From Dichetophora obliterata (Eukaryota; Arthropoda; Insecta; Diptera; Sciomyzidae): a stretch of 64,000 nt of DNA. Where the stretch lies: contig OY986437.1 in assembly GCA_963920525.1 (NCBI GenBank), positions 110,414,715-110,478,714 of the forward strand, in the 5' to 3' direction. The notes under the pieces were generated by a model, which saw only the letters and a list, made by a program, of their open reading frames with translations, was not told the origin of the DNA and searched no databases. The stretch's first letter is position 1. Every line of letters begins with the position of its first letter. Positions 1-11,867 of the stretch are shown in pieces. The position numbers and the translations under genes were made by a program.

Positions 1-555
1 GTCTATCACAATTATTTCTTGCTTTTGATAACCCCATTAATAACTACGACACGATTGCGATATAAATTTCTTACATAACTAAAGCGTAAGCTTCTTCATT
101 GCAATTATGGCTTAATAGATAAAGTCTAAGTTATTTTACAATGAGTTATAGATAGATTTATCAATGAAAACATCAACAAATTTTGCCGTCAAATAGAGTG
201 GTTATAAAAAAAAACAGTTTCAGTATAGATTTCTTATATTAATAACTGAAAAAATAAAAAAACTAAAACAAAGAAAGTCAAAATCACGAATCGATACCAC
301 AACTAACTTTGTGTTTTTTGGGTTTGAAAGAAATCCGTCAAGTCATATCGGCTATTGAATTGAACTTTTGCTGCTCAAATTAAGTGCATACAATAATTGA
401 TTTCAATGAAAAAACATAGATCACATTGATAAATTTATACAAATACCTATCATTTGATGGATTCAGACGATGCAGCATGCTGCTTAGCTCGGCGAGAGTT
501 AGCACAAGAGTACATTCTGCTTTACAGCAATACGATTAAGCTGTCAAACTAATTG
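1..555. other. AT-rich sequence without recognised gene
   Basis: I see no coding region with start, stop and family resemblance here, no tRNA and no paired terminal repeats. It is intergenic filler left of the first MITE. Confidence 0.5.
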
Positions 556-1000
556 GGTGTTCACACGTCTGTCAAATGATTGAATCAATTAAAATTTGTT
601 GTTGCTTTTCTATGTTAAACAAAAATTAACTCTCTGAGAGCGAAAATGAACTTCAAACTCTTCATCGAATCAGTCAAAATTTTGATTGAGCTCCAGACCT
701 GCATCAATCAGTCAAAGGGTTGCATTTTTACTTGTCTGTTGTTTAGTAGCAAATTATTTCTAAAAAAGTACTGATTTGAACACAAAAAAAAAAGTGAAAA
801 AAAAAGTTTTTTGAAGAGAAAAAAAGGAAGAGTAGACAGAAAAATAGGCAAAAAAGTAGGCAGAATAGTAACAAATGCCTGCATGGGTACTTCAATCAAA
901 AAATCATGTGTGAACAGAAATAAATCAAAAATATTAGAGTGAGTAAAAGAGAGTAGCAAATCGCGATATACTTCAATCATTTGACAGACGTGTGAACACC
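556..1000. mobile_element. MITE with 29 bp perfect terminal inverted repeats
   Basis: The 29 bases at 556-584 are the exact reverse complement of 972-1000; each outer end reads GGTGTTCACACGTCTGTCAA inward. The 445 bp between has no coding capacity, so this is a non-autonomous DNA transposon. I could not define a convincing target-site duplication, so the superfamily is unassigned. The perfect match between the arms suggests a fairly recent copy. Confidence 0.8.
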
Positions 1001-1051
1001 TCTTAACTTAAGCTAAAAATTTGCAAGCTATGAGGTCCATTTAAATTGTCG

Positions 1052-1124
1052 GCCTTTGTAGTCTAGTGTAGAGTGCGCTAGACTATCAACTCAGAGGTCC
1101 CCGGTTCGAATCCGGCTTCGGGCA
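1052..1124 (+). repeat. tRNA-like element with Pol III A and B boxes (SINE head or tRNA pseudogene)
   Basis: The segment has an A-box-like TAGTCTAGTGTAGAGTGC and a strong B box GGTTCGAATCC. The acceptor ends pair only in the first few positions and the anticodon stem does not form a proper five-pair helix, so this is not a functional tRNA. A related sequence lies on the minus strand at 21888-21958, with the same TAGTCTAGTG and GACTATCA blocks. A tRNA-derived repeat is the best reading. Confidence 0.55.
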
Positions 1125-3452
1125 TGGTTCTTTTCGCTTTCTTTGTTATTTACAACATTTAAGAATTGCTAAAACAAAAAATCCACGACAAAATTGTGAA
1201 AAATGTGGACTCCTGCTTCATCTGTAATCATCAAAATAAAAAAAAACAAAAATAGTATTAAGCTGGACAGTATCTATCTATCTAGTCTTTCTCATAGGCG
1301 ATTTTGAAAATATAGATTTTTGACAAAATAGCGGACATTTGAATTTACATAGCGACTTTAAGAGTAAAAGACGACATTATTTCGCCGATTAAAACAAAAC
1401 TAAGCCACTAAAAGCAAAACCCTATGACAAAGACTAGGTAATCATGTGTAGAATAAGCACAAAAAGAATTATTGCAATCAGTTCATTAGTTTTCGAGATA
1501 TCTTGCGTACCGACTTCAAAAACATGATTTTCTTGAATGAAACGCCTTATCTAAATCGCCATTACTTTGTTTTTTCGCATGCGGCTTCCACCAGACATTC
1601 TTAAGGGGGTAATCTTGAAGAAAAGCAAACAAAACGAAAATTCTGAAATTTTAAAAAGTAGATTGTTAGCTTTCACTTTTGATTGAAAAGAGATATTGGG
1701 GTAATTTTTTCACAAATCCAATATTTTTTCACATATCCAATTTTTTTTTTTTGAGACGTAACTTTTTTGTAAAAAATATGAAAACACTTTTTGGAAAAAA
1801 TAAATTTCGCCAATAACATAATTTGATTTGTTGTTTTTATGACAAAAAATGTTAAATAACTTTTGCACAAAACTGGAAGAATTTAAATGCTATTTCATAT
1901 GAAAGGTAGTCAGAAATGCAATTTTTACTTGATAATTTTTTACAAGAAAAACCAGTCTAGAGAGATTTTTTGAGTAGAAACTAATATTTTTGATTTTTGA
2001 ACGGCATAAAGAATCTAGAATGAACATGAACAAAATGTAACCTATAAAATGCTATTTACTACGATTTTTGATACTAATTTTTTAAACATGATACGCACAC
2101 TACAATGGTTGTACACATAATAAAATCTAATATATTTTAAAGATGGTGTAAAAATCTTTCTCGTATCATGTCTGTAATATTTAAAAATTTTATTTTATTT
2201 TTTTGCCATGTAATACATTTCAATAATTTTTTGCTAAAACATATATTCTTAGCTGTTTCATAAATTAAATAATGTGAGGTCTATATCCCTAAATGAAATC
2301 GCATTAATTACTATTGAGCCCCATGTTTTCAACTTTTAAATTAAGAATACAAAAATTTCCTTTAACTTTGGAAGCTTTTAACTCCTAAAACAAATTCGAG
2401 TGGATTCAAAATTTTTAGATTTGGATTAAGGAGGAGAAAGTCATATCATTCGCAAAAATTAAAAATTTGAGTTGTCGCTATTCTTGAAGTGTTCCGCGCA
2501 TGCTAAGGGCGATATTTTCACCGGATCTCACGCCGCATTGACACTAATCTACTTATTTCTTTTTCCAACATGAATCAGTTCTAGCAGCTTGCAAGTTACT
2601 ACAATCGAGTACGGAAACATAACTATTATCTGAATGATTTAAACAATTTATTTTTTTTAATTCAAAATGTGTGAATAAATAAATAAAGGGGTACATGTAT
2701 ATTAGACTAATTTTGGGTTCATACATTTTTTAAACATATTCCAGAATCTCCCTGCTGCAAGGCTTGATTCTGAACCCTGGTTTAATATAAGCACATGACG
2801 CGTAAAAAAGTCCAGAAAATTCTCAAACTGGGTGGGCGCCGCTTAATAATGTGAATTTTAAGTAGTATAAAATGGATGTGTCAAATCGGGTTTCCTATTT
2901 ACGTTTATGTCATAAAAATTTTTTGACAATAACAAATTCTAATGTAAAAGCGTTTGATTAGTATGATTTAAGAAGTCTTCAGAAATCAGTCCTTGATCCA
3001 AAATTGGCCTACTTTATTAAATTTCCTACTTTTTTCTTTCGCTTTTGAATTAGAAGCTTTGCTCTCGCCTAGATCGCTGCAACTTTCTTAAATTTAAATG
3101 CTTCAGAATTGTTTGTCATTTTATTAAGTTTGGAAAAAATTAAAAAAGTATCAAAATTCATCTTCATGATAGAAAACCGAGCCGACTTTTGGGAAACATT
3201 AATTTTTTATAAAATTTATTTTCTTTGCTTCTGCTTACTTACAATGATTTTAAAACATAAATTTGCTTATCGTCAAAGTTTATATCTGTTATTGAATTAA
3301 ATGCCCTTTGCCATCTGTTGCTACCAAGAATGATCTTCGACTAATAAGGGATATCATTCCTTAACATTCGTCAATTTCTCGTAGGAATAACTTCGTAATT
3401 TCTTTCATTACATTTTTAGTATTTACTTAAAAATTCATTCGTAGGTTGACTG
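1125..3452. other. AT-rich sequence without recognised gene
   Basis: Short open frames only, none resembling a known family. A small ATCT-type microsatellite lies near 1271-1286 and an AAAT-rich run near 2675-2690. I found no terminal repeats that would define an element. Confidence 0.5.
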
Positions 3453-4504
3453 TAGGGAAATGCAACTGCCAGCAAAAGTCGACTTCGACTTTTTCAACCA
3501 TTGAAAATGTAAAAGTCGATCAATCGACTTTTTGAACCTTTGGAAGTCGACTTTTCAACTTTTTTAGACTTTTTTAAAATATTTTTGTACCGCTTTTGTA
3601 GGGCAGTTAATAAGCAGGGTGCGGAGAACGTTTGAAATACGATTGTTCTCAATTATCGTTCTTCTCATATAAAATTGTTCTCGCAAATTATCACGAAAGA
3701 ATGTTGAACTCTCTGCTGGCGTCGTATTTTTTATGTCTGAAAAGTTTGTCAGTTTCAAACTTATTCGATCGAATTTTTCACAAAAAAATAATAAGCAACG
3801 AACGTTCGTTTTTAATTTCTCATACAAATTAATCGTTCAAAGAAAAATTCAGGAACGTTCGTTTCCTAAAAACTGTTATGTTCCGACTATCAGCATCCAC
3901 ATCGTCGAGCGAGGATTCTTTTCAGTTATGTATGCGTTATCGAGTTTGGTATGTATTGTTTCTTGTATACGTTTTTATTTTTGCATTATCGCGAAAAATT
4001 GTTGCGAATGCGTAGCATCGAGCGCTGTTTGTGTTGCTGTGAATTAACATTTATATATTCATATCATAAAAACACAAAAAAAAATTGATTTGACCTTGTA
4101 GATGTTATCACCACTCCGTACAAGGGCGAATAATTTTGTCATTATATCTGTGTCGATAAGCAATAATAGCTTAATTCGACTTACGACAGATCTAAGTTAT
4201 TGATGTAGCAGTGTTCTATGCATATAGCACTATAAGCACACAAAATCTACAATAACAAAAGACTCTTCCATTTAACTTATATGGCGATTGAATATATGAA
4301 AAACTGCTTATTAAGCGGTCATAATACTAAATGCAATTTTTGGGACTATGTCCTCTTTTTGAACGGAAAAATTTGTAATTTTGGATTATGTTTATTATTT
4401 GTAGTTTTGGATTACCAGAAAAGTACGATAAATAACACTTATAGTATTTTTCAACGATTGGGGGATGTGGTAATTCTCATGTTATTTTGTGAGAAAAATC
4501 TCGC

Positions 4505-4815
4505 GTGGATAAAAAAATACCTCAAAACACCACAAAATTACTACAAATTACTCAACCTCAAATTACTACAAAATACCACAATACCTCAAAATAACTCAAA
4601 ACCCCTCAAATTACTTAAATTGCATGGTAAAATATGAATTAAGGGAACGTTGCGTTAATTGAATTGTTCAAATGACTGAATGCACTTGTTTGTGGTGGTT
4701 TGTATGTATCTATTTTCTTTTTGCTTTTTTGAGGTATTGTGGGATTTTGTGTTAATTTTAAGGTATTTTGTGGTAATTTGAGGTATTTTGGGAGTGTGGT
4801 AATCTTGAGAATTAA
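4505..4815. repeat. Inverted arms made of short tandem repeats
   Basis: The left arm (about 4520-4615) repeats variants of CTCAAATTACTACAAAATAC. The right arm (about 4728-4805) carries the same motif in reverse complement, with a spacer of roughly 110 bp. The arrangement resembles a small foldback structure. It has no coding capacity. Confidence 0.5.
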
Positions 4816-4887
4816 ATGCGAGAAAAAGACAATTTTGGTGGTAATTCCATCTTGTGACACTGCCCCTATCATGAATAATTGGTCGCA

Positions 4888-5292
4888 CTTAATCTCCCCA
4901 GTATAACTGATAAATTGGCAGATTCGCGATCGGTACTTTCATCATATAAAGGTATCTTATTGGTTGAATTCCTCCGGACGCGTTCGTTTTCAGCCCTATC
5001 ATGAATAACTTTTCACCCGAAATCAAAAAAGGGAGTCTCAAAGGTAAGTCTCAAGAACATTTGGAAATTTTTAATGCAAATTTGTTCATCAACCGTCAAT
5101 ATTCATGAGTGTAAAAAAAAGTAATGTCTTTATCTGCTATATTAAAAATTGAAAACGCCCTTTTTTGATTCCGGGCGAAAAATTATTCATGATAAGGCTG
5201 AATAAGAAAGTCTCCAAAGGAAGAAACCTTTATATGGTGAAAGTGCCGACCGCGAAACTGCCAATTTATCAGTTATACTGAGGAGAATACGA
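4888..5292. repeat. Palindrome arms flanking the inner MITE
   Basis: The segment 4888-4985, beginning at the CCCAGTATAACTGATAAATT region, is matched in reverse complement by about 5205-5285. The MITE at 4991-5200 sits exactly between the arms, so a MITE appears to have landed in the loop of an older inverted-repeat element. The arms differ at several positions. Confidence 0.6.
4991..5200. mobile_element. Palindromic MITE, copy 1
   Basis: The ends are CAGCCCTATCATGAATAA and TTATTCATGATAAGGCTG; the inverted arms extend about 40 bp to an AAAAAAGGG tract on the left and its complement on the right. The core, containing CATCAACCGTCAATAT and GTCTTTATCTGCTAT, is shared with a second copy at about 6527-6745, which defines a family in this window. 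Confidence 0.7.
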
Positions 5293-5707
5293 TGACTGGT
5301 GCGCCGCGATTTGATAATGGATTCGTGAAGCACTTTTAATAGAAATAGGAATGGCCGAAAGAAAAATCGATGCATCGATTTGTTTTCGAGTTATCAATTT
5401 TTTAATTTGACTATCATTTAATATTTCAATCAATCAATATCTATTTCAATCAATAGATCAATATTTTAAATCTATGAGATAATGGTAACGATATAGATAT
5501 TTTATTGAACAGATCTTGTACCATGCAACAAAATTGTTAAATATAGATAACTAGTTGAGGTATCGATTTTTTGTTCGAACAAAAATTTTTTTTTGTTATG
5601 AAAAGAACAACATTTTCTTTCACTATCGTAGTAGTGCCTTTATACTTTTGCAGACCAGTGTTATTGAAAACATACGTATTAAAACGTTCTTCACTTCCTG
5701 ATTTTCA

Positions 5708-5890
5708 GTGATCGGAAGAGTATCAAAAATAGACAAAAAATCTCTGGCCATCTATGACAAAATAAGTAACATTCCCAAATGTCTCTTATGCGAAAAGCCT
5801 CTCATGGGATGCATACTAGGGAATATCAAAAGGCATTACGAGAGTGTGCACAAACATAATTTTGACGATGCTTCATCATTAAGATCATAA
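5708..5890 (+). pseudogene. Fragment with one BED/C2H2-like zinc finger
   Basis: The 60-residue frame contains C-x2-C followed by H-x4-H (residues about 24-48, with CLLC and HYESVH). This matches the spacing of BED or C2H2 fingers, the DNA-binding part of many hAT transposases. A splice-acceptor-like tract ending TTTTCAG stands directly before the frame, so it may be one exon. It lies inside the hAT-like element 3615-6388 and is probably a transposase remnant; a captured host exon is the alternative. No other domain is attached. Confidence 0.4.
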
Positions 5891-6526
5891 AGAAGTAATC
5901 ATACAATCTAATCATATAACAACAATCATAACAAACTATCTTTTTTCATTTGATTGGGCAAATCAAGTTTATTTACCTTATTAAAACATTATTTTTCCTC
6001 ATATGCATACGTGCAGTCCACATTTGTATTTTGGTTTCATCTTTTCATGTCAGCAAGTGTACAAAAATACAGCAAACTTATATTTTGTCTAATAACTCTA
6101 CGTACAAACGAACGTTCGTGAATCTTTTCTTCAAACGCTTATTTTTAATGAACAATTCCAAACGAACGTTTGTTGTTTTTTGTTGTTGTGTGAAAAATTC
6201 GTTCGAAAAAATACAAAGCACACAAATTTATCAGTGATAAAAAAAATTACGCAAGCAGAGCGTTTCTTTTTCGATTGCGAACGTTCGTCTGCTTTTAAAT
6301 TTTTCGTTTGAAAAATTCTCACACACAGCAAAAAACGAACGATAAGATCGTAATTTAATCAATTGCGAACGAATTTTTCCGCACCCTGTTAATAAGCCAA
6401 ATGATTCAATATGAAAAATGTGTTTTATTGTTAAAAAATAAACAAAAACATGGTACTTCAGTAAATAAATAAAATACAAAAAAATAAAAATATTGCAATT
6501 TTAGTTCTTATATAGATAATCAGACT

Positions 6527-6745
6527 TCTTATGAATAATTTTTGAATCCCGAGTAATCGGAAAAGGGAGACTTAATTTTCAAGATAAAGCTTAAGAACAT
6601 TTTGGAAACCTTTTAATGCAATTTCTTCATCAACCGTCAATATTTATGAAAGTAAAAAATGATGTGATGTCTTTATCTGCTATCTTAAATAAGAAAACTC
6701 CCTTTTCCGATTCCCCAGGAAAAATTATTCATAATTGGGCTGAAT
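6527..6745. mobile_element. Palindromic MITE, copy 2
   Basis: It shares ends (ATGAATAATTTTT and its complement), an AAAAGGGAG tract and the core CATCAACCGTCAATAT with the copy at 4991-5200. It lies just outside the right end of the nested element 3615-6388 but still within the outer hAT. Confidence 0.65.
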
Positions 6746-6750
6746 ATCAA

Positions 6751-6953
6751 GCCCTAACTGCCGAATTAACGTAAGCGTTATAAACCATATTTTACAAGGG
6801 AAGCACATGTAAATTTTATTTTGTGTTAGATATAACAGTTTAACGTAGAGATGTGATATTTTTGGAGTTGACGACTTTGTTGTCGTACTATCGTTTGCCA
6901 TTTAAAAGTTAATTTCGAGAAAGTGGCGCTTTCGTCAATTCGGCGGTTAGGGC
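6751..6953. mobile_element. Short MITE with AGCCCTAACYGCCGAATT inverted ends
   Basis: The left end reads AGCCCTAACTGCCGAATT and the right end, reverse complemented, AGCCCTAACCGCCGAATT; the similarity continues outward over a few bases (ATATC). There is no coding capacity. It abuts the previous MITE, so two insertions are back to back. Confidence 0.65.
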
Positions 6954-7002
6954 TCGATATATTTATGCAGAAGTGAATGCACAATTAAAAGAACCACATG
7001 TC

Positions 7003-7374
7003 TTAACCAACTGACCGTAGAAAAACCAACATGTTAAGATGTTCTAGCGAAAGCCTGTTTCGCAATTGGTTCGCTATGAAACCAGTATGAGAAAATAACC
7101 TTTCGGATGGCACCGAAGTTGCAACAATTGATAAATACTTTTTTGCAACGGCCCAAACAAAAGGAAACTCAGTTTTCATGCATTTCCAGACAACAAGAGG
7201 ACTTTTATTAAGTTTTCGATCAACAGCTGGGCGAGCCAGATAAAGGCGCAGCTGAGTGGGCACCCCTTCAATTTCATTAGTTGTAGAGTCCTTGTTTGTT
7301 TTAACCACCTCATCCAAAAAACATAAGTCACTGTTTTCGGATTCTTGATTATTAGATGTCGATGCCGCTATCAC
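7003..7374 (-). pseudogene. hAT transposase C-terminal dimerisation region (ZBED-like), truncated
   Basis: The frame encodes the hAT C-terminal signature: a tryptophan-containing VVWKCM block, then FVWAVAKKYLSIVATSVPSE, RLF, and RNRLSLEHLNMLVFLRS at the end. In intact hAT transposases this region mediates oligomerisation and supplies the final part of the RNase H-like catalytic domain. The first codon of the frame is GTG, so no true start is present. The N-terminal several hundred residues, including the catalytic core, are missing or unrecognisable. It lies inside the hAT element 3453-8229 and is most simply its decayed transposase. Confidence 0.75.
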
Positions 7375-8229
7375 AACTTCTTCTTAGAAATTCTTGCTTG
7401 TCTCATCTCGGCATTTACAAGATCACCTAAATGGAGGGGGGGTAATATTTGCAGTAATTATTTATGTACTGCTGCTCACCAAGGTGAAAGATTGCTTGAG
7501 AACACTCATGGATATTTTGAAATGCGTGCTTGTGTTAAAGAAGCATATGGTTTTAACAATTCAATATTGTAAATTTTTTTTGTGATTTCACTCGTTTTAA
7601 AGCACTGGCAAGCACTCGTTTTAAATGCTTTCCAAAAGCAGAACATTCCTCTGCTTTCTATAATATAATAAAAAATTAATTGATTTGAGCGTAGTTTGAA
7701 TATTGTGAATATAAATTTGAATTAACAGCCCTATTCTGGCAAAGTAACAATTGTTACCCAGTATTGTTGATATTTCCATGTGTCTGTTGTAATGTTTTTT
7801 TTCGAAAAAAAATTTGAAACTCAAAAATAATAAATTTTGATAAAAATTGTCACCTGCTTTTCAAATAGTGACAATTTCATTAAAACATTTTGTTACGCGT
7901 GTAACAACATAATCAGATGATACGCAATTGCTTTGTCACACTTCCACTTACAGTCCCTTTTTTTAATTTTGCCGACCACTATTTTACATTTATCGAATCA
8001 AGAGTTGCCAACGCAGCTTTATTTGTTGTTAAACAGCTATTTCGTTTATTAGTTTAGAGAAGACAGTTCTCAGATTAGCATTAAGGTTTTTGTTTCGCAT
8101 AAAATTAAAAAAGGAAAAGTCGAAAGTAAAAGTCGACTTTCGACATTTCTCAATATCAGAAAGTCGATTGCAAAAAGTCGAAAGTTTTCAAGCAAAAATC
8201 GACTTTCGACTTCAACTTGCACATCCCTA

Positions 8230-8375
8230 GTTGACCATACGCATTAAGGTTTCTGAACACTTACGACACGTCACGAAACGACTATAAAACTGCAACGAAA
8301 TGGCAACGCGTGTTTAATGCACACTTAGCGGAACGGCGACTAAAACATTAATAAACAAAACAATCAGAAAAATTA
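8230..8375. other. Flank of the hAT element, no gene
   Basis: This short AT-rich stretch contains the right copy of the hAT target-site duplication at its start. Nothing else is recognised. Confidence 0.4.
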
Positions 8376-8379
8376 ATTT

Positions 8380-8728
8380 CTGGGGGGAGGGGCGGAAACG
8401 GGGTGTTTCCCCCGGGCCCGGAGTTTTGAGGGGGCCCGGATTGGATGGTAAGTAAAGCAACAAAAAGCTGATTTTTGATTATTAAAAAATGTTTTTTGAA
8501 AAATTGTTTGACCAAAATAGCCCACATAGATGACAACATCCTGAAAAGCTGGTTGGTTGTTAAAGAAGAGAGTTTGAAGGGGGCCCGGATTGGTGGTCTA
8601 GTAAAGTAACAAAAAGCTGATTTTTGATTATTACACAATATTTTTTTCAAAAAACTGTTTGACCAAAATAGCCCATATAGATGACAACATACTAAAAAGC
8701 TGATTTGTTGTTGAAAGAGAGAAGTGTT
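8380..8728. repeat. GC-rich segment with tandem duplication of about 149 bp
   Basis: The motif GGGGGCCCGGATTGG recurs about 149 bp apart (near 8430 and 8579). Each is followed by matching sequence with GCTGATTTTTGATTATTA and TTTGACCAAAATAGCCCA. The G/C-rich start (8381-8440) is unlike the AT-rich surroundings and looks like one end of a DNA transposon; I could not pair it with a second end. Confidence 0.6.
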
Positions 8729-11700
8729 TTTGTTTCTTATTCTTCATATTTCTTACTTTCCTTTGTATGTATCATAACGAAAATTTCTTAGAAACATTAT
8801 TAAAACAAAGCAAACAAAAAAAAAGAGTTTAATTCATATAATAAAGACAGCTATCTATCTAGATATAATCGATGGTATGAAAGAATAAATGTTAGTCACA
8901 CATTTTTATTAGAGAGAGAGAGATATTGGTGTTATTTTTTCACATATATTAGTTTTGAGACTAGGCTATTTTATAAAAATATATAAACAAGATTTTGGAA
9001 TAAATATATTTGGCCGAGACATCTTGATATTTGGATGACAAAAGCAGTTTAACAATTTATGCAAATCAAATGGAAGAAATTTTGCAAAGGAGGTTAGGGA
9101 AATTATTTATGGTAGTAAGAAATTAAATTTTTACTTGTTTTTATTTTTACCACAAAATCAAGATTTAGTTATGTTTTTAAAAAAGTTCAATAGTTTTGAC
9201 TTTTTTTGAAAAATATATAAAAAATATATATCGTCGTTGAATTGCTAAATTTTTCTGAAGGTTTTAATTCTACCGAGCGAGTTGGCAACATATATACTTT
9301 TCTATTTATTTTTGTTTAATCTTGAACACCTTCCTTTGCTCGAATTTCAAAATTGCATGCTTCATTTCATTTCAGAAATATGTTTTCATTTCCTATTGGG
9401 GCACAAAGTTAAAAGTAATGAAAACATTCATAAGAACTTAATACACTTAAAGCTCAAAGCTGATCACAGTGGAATATTTGACAAATAAAATGCATATATT
9501 TTTTATGTGAAAGTTTGAAAAGTTATCCATTATATAAATTATAAAGTTTATTTTAAACTAACATAAAATATTAGCTATCAGAAATTATTCATATCAAATA
9601 GCTAATATTTTAAAAAATTTACTATCCGTAGTTTTTACAAATAAAAATTATTCAAAATATTCTATTGCGATATGTTATGAAGATCATGAAAATGTGTTTG
9701 CTAAGTTATCCTTATTCAATTAAACATTGAAAACGTATGAGTACATTTTACCATGTATGGATAAATTTTATACGTAGAACTTTTATTCTAGTATCTGCAA
9801 GTTTGACACACTGTATATTGCGTTCAAGGTTAACTTTAAAACGACTCATCCAATAAAATACCATTGCATCAGTTGAGTTATTTTTAAATAGAGTTGCCAT
9901 GTTTTATTTAAAACATTCCTCTTTAACTTACGAATAAATTAAGGATTTCACTGATAGATAAACTATATAATTATTAAAAGATACAAAAATAATATATCCT
10001 TGTTAACTTACTTAAAAAATTTGCAAATCTACTGCTCATGCAACAATTTTTTATTAAAGTAGCAAACTCTTCAACAAATTAATTTCAAAATGTCTACCTT
10101 ATTTCTTGTCATTCTTACCTATCTCATCAAAAATAAACGTTTTTGTTTTTGGCTAAAAACACAAGTCTTGCATGTTTCATTATTGTTGTCAGCTTTAAGT
10201 TTCATCAAGGCCTTAATTTCTGCTGGGTATGTAATATTGCGAGTGAATATTACAATATGCAAGAAAAAACAGATCCCAGAAATCCAAAATGTTCGAGAAA
10301 AGGCCTGCAGTTAATTGTAATTTTGAGTGGCTTAAAAAATTGAGTTATTCGACTCGAAAATCTAGTAGAAGTTTACTATTCGTGCTGTGCTGACAAGAAT
10401 ATTTGTCGAAAAAATAAGTTCAATACAAAACCAACTTCCGTTTATTTAGAGGTAAGTTTTTTCTTTATTTATACGACAAAAATATTGGCATTAGTTTAAT
10501 TTCGAAATAATAAAAGCTACGTTTTTTTTTTAAACGTTGAAGTTGTTTAGTACATAGTATTCTGTATGGTATAAAATTTTTAGAAAATTCCTTAAATATT
10601 TCTGATCGTAAAAATTCTACTTAGCTTGAAAGTAATGAAGATATTTATGTATATAATCATTGAAATTTGTTAATGATAAAAATGAACCTTCAAATGATGT
10701 TAGTGTCAATTTGACACTATTTGTAAAAATAACTTTTTTATGGTTAAATTCTCTATAGCGTAGAAACCAAATGTAAATTTTTTTGAAAAATAAAATTCCA
10801 ATAGATAAATCCATTTGTTTTAGTGACAAGTTTCTATATAATTACCCAAATTTACATTTTTTCATATTTTTAAAATTTCTTAAATTTTTTGACAAATAGG
10901 TGTAGCATTTTAAAGTGTTTGATTTTTTTGATAATTTCATTACTGTAGAAGAGCAGTTTCTTAAAATCCGCAATACGAGTATATTTACATAGTTCAAATT
11001 ATGTATATAAAATACATTTTGTATTTTATTAAAAAACAGTTTCTTTAGACATATAACAGAAATTTCTGGTTATAAGCATACCAAATATCTTTTACGTTAC
11101 AAAAAATTTAAATCGTTTGAAGGTAAAATTATTCGATCATCAACTAATTTTAAAAATTTTATAAAAGTTACAGAAAATTTTATGTACAGAGTCCGAGTTA
11201 GCAAAAAAATTAAATTCTAATGTAATTATTGATTGTTTTGCCTCTGCCAAAGCAAGAAAAATAAATTTGAATAAATAAAAAGAATAAAAACGCAGAATAA
11301 AAATATTGTTATAATAACACAAATCATCAGTAGATTTAAATTATTTGGAGTGTCACACAGAAAAGTTGCCGTTAGATAGAGACAATTAATACAACAACAA
11401 TGACAATAGAATATGTTTTACTTGTCATGGTGCATGGCTTAAAGATAACTATGGAAAATAAATAATAGCTTAGAACTAAATAATAATTTTCGCCATGTTT
11501 TATTTTCTTATTAATTTTGTTTTTGTTTTAAAAACATTTTCAGAGGGGTCCGTATGCTGTAACCCCCCGGGGCCGAACTGGGCTCTCTACGGGCCTGATT
11601 ATATTGGTATAGTTTTTGTGACGCATGTCATATAAAACTGCATTTTCGCGCACAAGTTTAATTAGTTTTTCGGCATCCATTCTGATTTTTGTAAAAAAAG

Positions 11701-11867
11701 CCCTTAGTGAGCATGTATACATAAAAACATATGGTAGTTATATTTTGTAGTTTCGTGTCGTACGTGTGCAGAAGACTTTATTCGTAGAAGGTACGAAGTT
11801 TTAGTTGAGTTTCAACAACTGAAATCGTTCAGACTGTCGAATCGTTTGTCGAACAATTATCGAATAT
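8729..11867. other. AT-rich sequence, no recognised gene
   Basis: I see only short frames without family resemblance. An AG microsatellite lies at 8911-8924. A GC-rich patch at 11543-11600 ends in CTACGGGCCTG, which resembles the CAGGCCYGTAG terminus of the MITE at 16991, so it may be a lone hAT end; no partner was found. Confidence 0.45.

Larger units (their letters stand above)
3615..6388. mobile_element. Nested hAT-like element with exact 8 bp TSD and long inverted ends
   Basis: The termini are CAGGGTGCGG and its complement CCGCACCCTG, flanked by identical TTAATAAG at 3607-3614 and 6389-6396. The outer several hundred bases on each side are inverted relatives and carry repeated palindromic AACGTTCGTT-type motifs (for example near 3799, 3852, 6111, 6163, 6279). 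Clustered subterminal motifs are typical of hAT ends. The inside holds tandem-repeat arms (about 4505-4810), a palindromic MITE (4991-5200) and a small zinc-finger frame (5708-5890). No intact transposase remains. It inserted into the hAT at 3453-8229 and is therefore younger. Confidence 0.75.
3453..8229. mobile_element. hAT DNA transposon, 4.8 kb, interrupted by nested elements
   Basis: The left end reads TAGGGAAATGCAA and the right end, reverse complemented, TAGGGATGTGCAA. Flanking 8-mers are GTTGACTG (3445-3452) and GTTGACCA (8230-8237), matching at 6 of 8; hAT transposases make 8 bp duplications. Both subterminal regions are packed with AAGTCGACTTT-type motifs (3474-3570 and 8117-8212), probably old transposase-binding sites. 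A hAT C-terminal dimerisation region is encoded inside on the minus strand (7003-7374). A second hAT-like element is inserted at 3615-6388, so this copy cannot move itself. Confidence 0.75.

Noticed and set aside
708..980. 90-residue frame on the minus strand
   Set aside because: It lies wholly within the MITE 556-1000, is a phenylalanine/leucine run of AT-rich DNA and has no family resemblance.
1052..1124. Functional tRNA gene
   Set aside because: The B box is good, but the acceptor and anticodon stems do not pair properly; a tRNA-derived repeat explains it better. The same holds for 21888-21958 on the minus strand.
4281..4888. Open frames over the tandem arms
   Set aside because: They are translations of short repeats (NNTL/LPQ-type strings) and occur in several frames and both strands.
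7729..7920. A second complete copy of the TAA-flanked MITE
   Set aside because: The left tip TAACAGCCCTATTCTGGC is present, but I could not find the AGAATAGGGCTG partner; only a possible lone end.
11543..11600. hAT terminus pairing with the GC-rich patch at 8381
   Set aside because: Both are GC-rich, but the sequences do not form convincing inverted ends and no 8 bp duplication is seen.
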